Positions 33,795-41,893 of a stretch of 41,893 nt of DNA are shown piece by piece (the first letter of the stretch is position 1; each line of letters begins with the position of its first letter). The position numbers and the translations under genes are program-made. The stretch is from Stereocaulon alpinum (taxonomy: Eukaryota > Ascomycota > Lecanoromycetes > Lecanorales > Stereocaulaceae). The notes under the pieces are model-generated. The model ran no database searches. It was not told the origin of the DNA and was given only the letters and a program-made list of their open reading frames with translations. Where the stretch lies: positions 1 to 41,893 of the forward strand of contig JAEUBA010000153.1 in NCBI GenBank assembly GCA_018257865.1. The letters run 5' to 3'.

Positions 33795-35128
33795 CTACGC
33801 TGGGGAGTAAGCTCCCTCTCCCCTCTCAATCTCTGGATCGTACGAGCGAACCGCCACATCGTTCCTCACGTATATCACGTCAAGAGGCAATATCTCGACC
33901 CCATCATCTTCATGTATCGCCCAAGCGCTCTTCGGTCTTTGCCGGTCCGTCTTGTTGCCACTGACGGTAACGGAGTAGGGGTGGCTGCGTTCGTTCTTAT
34001 ATGTCCTTTTGCTCCATAAGGTGGCGGTGGACTTAGTTCGGGAGATGCGAGTTCTGGCTTCTTGAGTGAAGAGGGCACGGTAGGAAATAATACAGGCGAT
34101 GATAATTGCTAGAAGTAAGAGAAGACATGGGTGTCAGCGTTGTTCGTAAAAGATAAAGGCGTGAACTTACAGACGGTCAGTTCGATGGCGAGGCAGAAGA
34201 AGCGCCAGATGTCGTTCTCGCGAGCGCCTCGCAATGGTACCGTGCCTCGTACGATGCAGAAAATCATGGTAATGATCGTGAGGGAGAAGATAGCGAGGAG
34301 GCCAATTTTTTGTTTAGGAGTGATCTGCAAATTCCAGAGTAGTCGAATAGGAATCAGTAGAACTGTGGTGAGTCAATTCCTAGCCGCTCGACGGAGTGAT
34401 CAGGAGCCTCACTAAGAAAATCCGTTGCGAAATCGCATCCAACAGGAATGCGAAATGACCTGGATATTCCCTCACCGGCTGCCGGGCCGGAACAGAATGC
34501 TATATCGAGTCATTAATGTATTGAGAAAGGATACTGAATGACTCACTCGCCGCATGTTCCCATGTCGTGAACATACAAGGGTAGTATATGACGCCCACCG
34601 AGATAGCAAGCCCGGCAGTCGTCAGAACTAGAATGGTCCACCAAAGGACCTTTTGCCCCTTAACGTTATGACCGAGTCTGCGGAAAAAGGCTAAGAAAGC
34701 AAATTTTATACACCACAAGCCGATAATGCCTAAGAAAGTCTCGGCGAACATCATACGCAGCCAGCTGAGGACATGTTCTTGATAATACGTAGACGGCTGT
34801 CTCTCTGCTCCAAATTCGATGTAGAGGGATTCAAAGAGCAGCTTCAGGGTTCCTTGTACATGCCAAAGAGCGGCACATATGAGGAGAACAAGCCATGCCA
34901 AAATGACCAAGACATCGTCGTCGAAGATTCGGCGAAAGACACGGAGACGAACGTAGACTCTGAACATTACAAAGCACAGCGAGACGCCTACGCAACCCCA
35001 TACCACGCCCTGCGAGGGGAGTGAGTACACATATCACGGTAGATAGAGTCATTACGTACCAAAAACGTGGGCTCGGATACCCAAATAAACGATGATTTGC
35101 CTTCTTGTGAAGGGTTCATGCTCGACAT
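33795..35128 (-). CDS. Rhodopsin-domain seven-helix integral membrane protein
   Basis: Five exons, 35128-35060, 35009-34547, 34499-34413, 34362-34171 and 34108-33795, all join in phase through four short introns (47-62 bp) and give 374 residues. A TAG immediately upstream in frame supports the start at 35128. The N-terminus is extracellular, followed by hydrophobic helices. Family marks are RVYVRLRVFRRIFDDDVLV after the first helix, PIRLLWNLQITPKQKIGL, and IVRGTVPLRG with DIWRFF. The cytosolic tail is polar and charged. This is the large fungal family often labelled rhodopsin domain or SAT5-like, related to the Pth11-type surface proteins; it does not contain an opsin retinal lysine signature that I can see. 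Its role is not established; signalling or transport at the plasma membrane is the usual guess. It is convergent with the CHAT gene. Confidence 0.87.
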
Positions 35129-36883
35129 TTTCTACCCTTGATACAAGAACAGGGGGCAGTATAACGAAGAAGCTTAGTTTTGGAAGAGAAAATCACAAGT
35201 CGAGAGACGCGCGGAGATATGAGTGGGACACGTTGTCAAGGAGGTGAAAGATATATACAACACTTTTGAAAAGCCCCTCTCACGGCTTTTAGCCTATCAA
35301 AGTCCAAAAATTCAATCTCTGGTTGCTGCATGGAGCACATTATTCTCACAGGCTGACTACGAATTGGTTGGGGGGCTAAGAGTTGTTCGAGCCGTGATCA
35401 ACATGCGAGCTGACGATCAACCTGCGCGCGCCTCCAGGTTGCCTTATCTTGAACCTGACGTGCATATGCCCGCCTTTGGATAACGGTTCGATAAGTAGAT
35501 GTGATGGAGCGGCGGTGTCAAAGGCCAGGGCGTTGTACGAGGGATCTAATATCTGGGAGATCCAGTACGGACAATAAGAGATAAGACGTTGATACTGGTG
35601 CACCCTGAATATACGCTCAGTCATCGTGCGCAGCTGCGCCAATCATTGAGATAGGTGTAAGGTATAGTAGCGAGAGATGTTCACAAGACGCTCTCAGCCT
35701 TATAGGATCAGGAAGTTCGGGCTGTTAGTTCCCCCTAGGCTTGTTGGCTAGCTACCTTGGGCATTTCTCCGCGAAGCGGCGTAGGGCCGACGGACATTCA
35801 GCCTAGGTACCTATCTATACCTGGCTTTTTGCGCGATTAGTAGCACCAGAGGCTCTTATGAAGATTGGGAACGCATAGCCTGGAGGCATCGGACGCTACG
35901 TAAGGGCATATGAGCACTCTACAGTTTACAAACGAAGGTCAAATGCTCGCAGCACAACTTGGAGGGATAGAATCAACATCTCGCAAAACTTTCGATGATG
36001 AGTCGACCGTGGATGCAAAAGGTCTCGGTCTAGACACCAGTGCCGTTCACGTTTCTCCCATCACCAAGCTTGCTACAACAGGATTTCGGACTAGGTAGAC
36101 TCGCAAAATCATCTGATACGCCCATACCCACCCCAACCCTTGCCCCTTTCACACATCCACCAGACTTGACATACGGACATACGACCAGTTGCATAAGCAC
36201 CTGCGAAAATAGCTGTATTCTGGGCTCGTGGACGCACTGACGTAGTGTGTGCGCGGTTTTCTTCTAGTGGTTGATCACTTGTGTGTCCTGATGCTGGGCC
36301 CCTTGGCTGCATAATCACGAATGATATCACAGGTTCGTCCTCGAGTTGGGATGACAACCGTGGTTAGTGCAGTTCCCGCTACTGCCGTTACCTCTGGAGA
36401 AGTTCCAACATTGACATGCCTTGAACGCTATTTGACCTTCATTACCGAGTCGCGCAAGCCTTTCCGAATCTGGGTGCTACAGAAAGACCGCTATCAGTGT
36501 GTCATGGGATCCATCAATCAATCAGATCACGTGCTCATCCATTCTGGCACTTTAGGGTCCTTTTCGGTATGACCAAGAATGCATGCCCGCAACTATGTGA
36601 GCCTTAACCCTTTAGCACCTATATCAAAGTTAGACAAGAAGAAGTATAACAACTTTGTATATAAATGTAAATTATTATAACCCGTGATTTGGGAACTAGA
36701 GAGCTTAGACGAGACGCCAGAATGGCCGAGACCCTCATGAAATCTTCTAGAGGCGAAGAGCGGTGCGTGGGCGCCCAGCGAAGTTTGAAATTTGCTCGGC
36801 ATGCATACAGGGGAACCCACACTGGATTGAATCGCACTACAAGGAGCCGTGAGGGCTATTGACGGGATTTCTAAGCCCGCTCT
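35129..36883. other. Gene-poor intergenic stretch of about 1.75 kb
   Basis: Short frames (for example 35223-35483, 35910-36098 and 36321-36572 on the plus strand) have no domain features, signal peptide or supporting splice sites, and I do not call them genes. Composition is ordinary. The first few hundred bases should hold the promoter of the rhodopsin-domain gene. Confidence 0.45.
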
Positions 36884-37447
36884 TTAACGCTTCAATCGAA
36901 TTTCAGTGACACCATCGAAGAATTGCAACATTATCACTTCTACCCTAGGCTCAGCCGCCACAAAAGAGTTGAAGTCACGAACTTGGTGACCGGCAACAAC
37001 CCAGTAGGAGAGCTTAGCTGGGTTTATGTTCGCCTGGTTTGTATCGTTGACTGTGAATCCCCTAGCAAAGACTGTTCGACAGTCAGCTGATGACCTACAG
37101 CATCTAGCCGTGCCTCTATGCGTACAATTGTCTACGAGTATCATGCCTTTCGAGAATAGCAGCCTTCTGTCTGAATTAGCTCCATTATGGGTCGGTACAT
37201 AGTGACTTCCAGGTCAACGAAAATGATGTCGAAAGGCTCTTGCATCAGACTCAGCCTATTAGATGTTAGTACTTTCTGGTCCAGAACTTGGAAGTAAGAA
37301 CCTTACGCCTCTTGAGCCGGGGCTTCGATGACTTCAATTCGGTCGTTGCACCCGAGTCGCTTGAATATCTCGCTCGCCGTCTGGGCCAGCTTGGCATCTG
37401 TCGGAATAATATTACTCCGCACTCCGCAATAGCGGCTTGGCGCCCGC
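36884..37447 (-). pseudogene. O-methyltransferase (class I SAM-dependent, CCoAOMT-like), 5'-truncated and frameshifted
   Basis: Three exons of the C-terminal part are readable: about 37447-37307, 37255-37126 and 37071-36884, with introns of 51 bp (GTAAGG...AATAG) and 54 bp (GTACGC...GCTGAC...ACAG). Recognisable segments are AKLAQTASEIFKRLG with NDRIEVIEAPAQEA (SAM-binding side), EPFDIIFVDLE (the metal-binding and strand 4 region of the family), SKGMILVDN and a C-terminus ending DGVTEIRLKR. One base is missing near 37160-37166 (GAAGG-CTG), which shifts the frame and creates a stop. The N-terminal half, with the GxGxG-like SAM loop, is absent; the homology runs straight into the RIP-mutated retroelement at about 37447, so insertion or rearrangement of the element probably removed it. 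An intact enzyme would methylate a catechol-type or other small phenolic substrate. Confidence 0.82.
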
Positions 37448-40400
37448 TCCTAGATAAAACACCATAGCTTAGCTAGCTAGATTCAAAAATCAATCCCTAG
37501 TTTACTAAGCCTAATAGACACCCTACGAATTAGGTTATCTGGGGCAGGTAATAGGGGATCAAGCTACCTACTAATTAGTACTACCTAGGCTAGCAGCTAG
37601 GTTCTACTAATACTAATTAGTTATCGACCTTAGATCAGCAAGGTACGAATAAAAATTTTAACTATAACTAAGAACCTTACCTGCACTACTATAAAGCCTT
37701 AGCTATAACGCCCAGCCTTATAATAACGTAACCGACTATAGAAGAAGACTAAGGGATTATTATATTATTAGGAATTATCCTTAACGACCCTAAAAAGATA
37801 TTAGGTAATACCTTAAGAATATATATTACCTAAGTAATAATTTACTACTAAAACTATAAAGAAGAAGGATATAATCTATAGATAAACTTCCTTAAAGACT
37901 TTAATAATTAGGACGAAGCTTTATTTAGTAAGGTAGAGAAACTATTACTGCGAAACCTTAGGGACCTACTTTTTAATCGCGGCGTCTTTATACCTAAGGA
38001 TAGAACTTATATCTATAAGTACCTAGTAAGGCTAGTAGTCTAACTATAGTCTAATTAGCCTATAAACGTACCGAAGCTAGTAAAGAAGTCTAATATTATC
38101 TCTATCTCTACCTCTAGTAACTCTAACACGCCTAGTACGCCTACCCTAAGTAATAATTTTAATACGCCTACCTTAACCTTAGCTAAAATTAAAATACTAA
38201 CTAGGACTGCTACGCTATTTAATATAATATAATAGTAATATTAACGCTCCTAAATACCCTTCTAAACGGCCCTAATTAATAGTTTTAAGATCTCTAACGC
38301 TATCGCTAATTACTAGGAGTAAGGCCTTTCCTAAGAGCTTACCGTATTAACTAAGCTCTATATAGAAGAGATAAAATATAATAGAAGAAGTAATACCTTT
38401 AACTATAAGCTAAATATATTCTTAGCTACCGCCTCTAACGCTAGGATACCGTTAACTAAGCTCTACGTAGCGTTTTAATTTATACTAAGTAGCGATATAC
38501 TTAATTTCTATTTTAGTAATTAATCTTCCTTCTTATCGATAAATCTAGACTCCCTAAGAGTTACTTTTAAGGGAAACTTTAAAGGAAGAGAATACTAGAT
38601 CGCCTACCTTAATAAATAGAATAGTATATCCTTATAATAATTTATTAACCGTAGTAAAGATAAAACCTTAATAGAGTACTTAGATACTATAATATTAAAA
38701 CTAAGATAGCTATAATATAGCTTAGATAAGAGCCTTTATAGGGATAGCTTTATCTATTAGAAGATAATTACTACTTATAAGTCTATATCTACCTACGAGA
38801 TTGTCTGCTGAAAACTACTAAATACTATATAAAACCTTATTTAAGACCTCCGCTTATCTATAACCTTATAAGACCGCCGTAGCCTCCTATCGCTAAGTAA
38901 AATAATATATATAGACCGTCGCTACTAAAACTATAAATCTAGTAGTCGTAACTGCGAATCTAGTAGTCGTAGCTAATTAAGATATCTAAGTAAGCTAAGA
39001 TATAACTCTAATAATTCTAGTAATTTAACGAATAAAAAGCGATGTTTTATCTATAAAAAGGAAGGTTACTAGTTAATTAATTACCCTAAGGAAGAACATT
39101 AACGCAGCTTTAAGCAATACCTCACTAATATTAAAGGCGAAAAGGAAGAAGGTAATAGCGAAGGTAGTACTACTAAAGAGGATACCGCTAATAATCTACC
39201 TAACTAAGGTAACGGTAAGGTATTTCTAATATTAATAGGTGCGATTAATAGCAAGGCTATATACTAAAAGCTAGCTAATCAGGCGACTTTATATACCGTT
39301 ATAAAGGTACTATCTTTCTAGGATAATATTAATATTAATATCTAAGGAGAAGCACCTTACCGCCCTACGAAAAGATACGGCGATAGCTACTTCTACGGCC
39401 TTATAATTAATACCAGCGCTACCTATAACTCCTTAGTAGGCTATAATTAATACCTAGTACTACGGCGCGAGTAAGATATTAATATTAACGCTGATAAGGC
39501 TAGTACCGCCAGATTTAAGTTCGGTATTAGCGAAGCCTTATCCTAAGGTACTATTACCGTCTAATTACTAATTAGTATTATCGAATTCTATATTATTAAT
39601 ACCGACACACTATTCCTTCTCTGCCTATAAGACCTTAACTAGGCAGGTTTTTATTTTAATAACCTTACTTATTACCTAGTTAGTAGTAATAGATAAGTCC
39701 CTATTATAAGGCTATACGGTTACCTATTCCTTATATAGGGAACGTCGCTAGCAAACGCCTATATTAACGCTTATACTAATAACGACGTTGCAAGCAGCTA
39801 ATTAATAGAGTAGGATCTTCGACGTTTATACCGCCGCTTCAGCCACCTATTAATAATACGCTTAGTATACCTGCTAAAGCGCTTTAGCTACCGTTTCGAC
39901 TAGGACGCTATTAACCGACTTAGTAAGTTCTACTTAACTTACTAGAAATATAAAAGATCGCTAGGAAGGTTTAGATTTACTATTAAAAACGACCTATAAT
40001 TTAATTATTTAGTAATAATTAATATTATATATCTAGATAGCCCTACCGCCCTAGTCCTATATATAGTCGACGAGGTTATACGCTTCCAAACCGCCCGCTT
40101 TCTAAAAGATATTTTAGTAGAGACGGTCTAGGATACGCTAAGGGCCTACTAGATTAATACTTATATTAGACTACTAGATATACTAGTCTATAACGCTAGC
40201 AAGTAATTTATTAGCACTAAATTCGCCTCTAAGGTAAAAGGGATAGTAATTAAATTAAAATACGTCTTAGTTAAAGTATACTACTTAATTAGTCTAGTTA
40301 AACGCTACTACGTACCTCTTAGGCGTACTTATAATATTATCTAAAAAGACCTACTATTACTAGGTAAGTAATTCGTCTTATAAATTACTATTAAGGTAAT

Positions 40401-41893
40401 TAATAATATAGCTAGACTTAATAGGCTAACTCCTACGCTACTTCTATTTAGTATATTTCTAAAGCTTACTAAATTAGACCCTATATACCTATTAATTACG
40501 GAACGAGGTAAGGCTATTAAACGCGTAATAAAAGAAGCGTTAGAATTATTAGTAAAAAGAGACGTTACTGAAGCCTTACGCTACTATAATAGTCTATAAA
40601 GCGACGTAATTCTAGATACTCCTATTAGTAGTAACGTCCTAATATAGCGAAAAGGTAAAGGATAGAAAGGGCCCTACTAACTACTCGCTATAGATAACTA
40701 AGCCTATATAGTTAAACTTAGTAGCAGCCCTATAACCTTTCGAATTATATTAGTTAAGCCTTACTTAGTTGAATTAACTAATAAAGCGCCTCCTATAACT
40801 TAAGTAGATCTACCTACCGAAGAAGCTACCGCTATATACTAGAATCCGTAGCGATAAGCGGACCTACTAACCGAAGAAAATACTACTACGCGCTAGAATC
40901 CGCAGCGATAGCGATACCTACCTACCCGCTACGCCTACCTTACTAATAAGGAGTAATTAGATATTAAGCTATTAATAAAGCTCTGGTTAGAAGGCGCTAT
41001 TCGCTTACTAAATAGCCTATTTATTAACTCTCGCCGAAAAGAAATCGACGGCCTTATTACTAAAGGAGTCTTTAAAGTTATTAGTAAGTATAATATACCG
41101 CTAAATACCCGTATCTTTAGCTGCTAATTCGTTGATAATATTAAGTAGGATAGTACTATACTATTCGAAAAGTCTAGACTAATTATCTAAGCTTATAATA
41201 ATAAAGGTAAGAAGGAGGTACTAACGTAGTTACTAATAATTCAACGCGCTAGCTAGCGCCTTATCGTTTATCTCGCCGTAATTCTACTATAAAACCTCTA
41301 CGTACGCGATATCTTATAAGCTTATATATAGTCGACTTTAGTACTAAGCCGCCTAGTCTATATAAAACCGCTATAAGATACTAACCTAGGAGATAATATA
41401 CTAAAAGTAGTCCGCCCGCTATATAGCGTCTTAGAGGTAGGGACGTATTAGTTTAGGACCTATTATAACTACTATATCGAAAAGCTAGGCCTTACCGTCT
41501 CCTTATTTAATCCGTGCCTTATATTCTCCGAGCAGGCGATTATTAGTCTATAAACTAATAACTTACTATTCTACGGGATAACCGAATACTTAGAGCTAGA
41601 AGAGTAAGTACGCCTTAATATAGGCTTTCTAGTAAAGCTAATTAAAAAGCTAGATAAAGAAAACGACCTCTGATTTAACAGTACTACTATTTCTAATAAG
41701 ACTTTTTCTAGTAACAGCGATATTCTAAAGCTCTCGTAGTAACGGTAATATAGTAAGATTAATACGATTAATACCGCCACCGCTAGCGATATTAAATCGT
41801 AATATATTAAGGAAAGGGCTTAAGGCGCCTATATAGCCTCTATATATTAACTAGAGATAGCCTTTATACTATCTAAAGTAGCCTAAATTACTC
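37448..41893 (+). mobile_element. RIP-degraded Ty1/copia LTR retrotransposon, incomplete at window end
   Basis: The block is nearly free of CA and TG, so almost every Gln and Trp codon has become a stop, yet a copia polyprotein is still traceable on the plus strand through shifts and stops. A zinc-knuckle remnant (KKRCFIYKKEGY) is near 39030-39100, a protease-like segment around 39300-39480, and integrase-like sequence from about 39900 to 40790. The reverse transcriptase runs from about 41010: KEIDGLITKGVFKVI, FEKSRLII, then LKVVRPLYSVLEVGTY near 41400 and FNPCLIFSEQAI near 41510. The order protease-integrase-RT identifies copia rather than gypsy. RNase H begins near the window end (GAYIASIY). 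LTRs were not located; the left edge at about 37447 joins the O-methyltransferase remnant. The element cannot be active. Confidence 0.9.

Noticed and set aside
35223..36572. Three small plus-strand frames (86, 62 and 83 codons)
   Set aside because: No motif, splice support or composition signal; could not be distinguished from chance.
37448..41893. Tandem or CRISPR-like structure in the repetitive-looking AT-rich block
   Set aside because: The monotony comes from CpA-to-TpA mutation; there are no regularly spaced direct repeats and a copia polyprotein is traceable.

Overview
This window looks like nuclear DNA of a filamentous ascomycete (Pezizomycotina; Dothideomycetes is my guess). Its genes have one to four introns of about 43-96 bp with GTRNGT-like donors, CTRAC-like branch points and YAG acceptors. 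Both ends are AT-rich blocks almost empty of CA and TG dinucleotides while CG, CC and GG survive. That is the signature of repeat-induced point mutation (RIP, CpA to TpA). The protein set (CORVET Vps3, Golgi CASP, DUF3455, rhodopsin-domain membrane protein, SesB-type NLR) is typical of these fungi.

Layout. 1-1600 is an unidentified RIP-mutated repeat. 2451-6401 (+) is a NOD-like receptor (NLR) with an N-terminal alpha/beta-hydrolase (SesB-like) domain, NACHT and ankyrin repeats, interrupted by a 2-bp frameshift. 7220-8450 is low-complexity DNA. 8742-18240 is a housekeeping block: a C2H2 zinc-finger gene (+), Vps3 (-) head to head with a CASP-like golgin (+), and a secreted DUF3455 protein (-). 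After about 2.9 kb without a supportable gene come an intradiol (hydroxyquinol-type) dioxygenase (-) and a divergent CDF metal transporter (+), then a 34-G homopolymer and a broken, truncated aldehyde dehydrogenase pseudogene (-).

The most interesting locus is 27299-32806. A 291-residue gasdermin-like protein (-) is divergently paired, across 269 bp, with a 1413-residue CHAT protease-STAND NTPase-TPR-like protein (+). The expected working is that the NTPase/TPR part senses a signal, activates the CHAT caspase-like protease (His225/Cys274, both present), and the protease removes the short C-terminal tail of the gasdermin, which then forms membrane pores and kills the cell. Pairing of fungal gasdermins with proteases is known as a class; this pair, its trigger and its cleavage site are not established here. 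Both reading frames are intact although several neighbouring genes are broken.

Right of this lie a five-exon rhodopsin-domain membrane protein (-), gene-poor DNA, the 3' half of a frameshifted O-methyltransferase (-), and a RIP-destroyed Ty1/copia retrotransposon (+) that fills the window from about 37450 to the end. Two cell-death/recognition-type loci, two or three decaying metabolic genes and RIP'd repeats at both edges suggest a fast-evolving accessory region around a conserved core.
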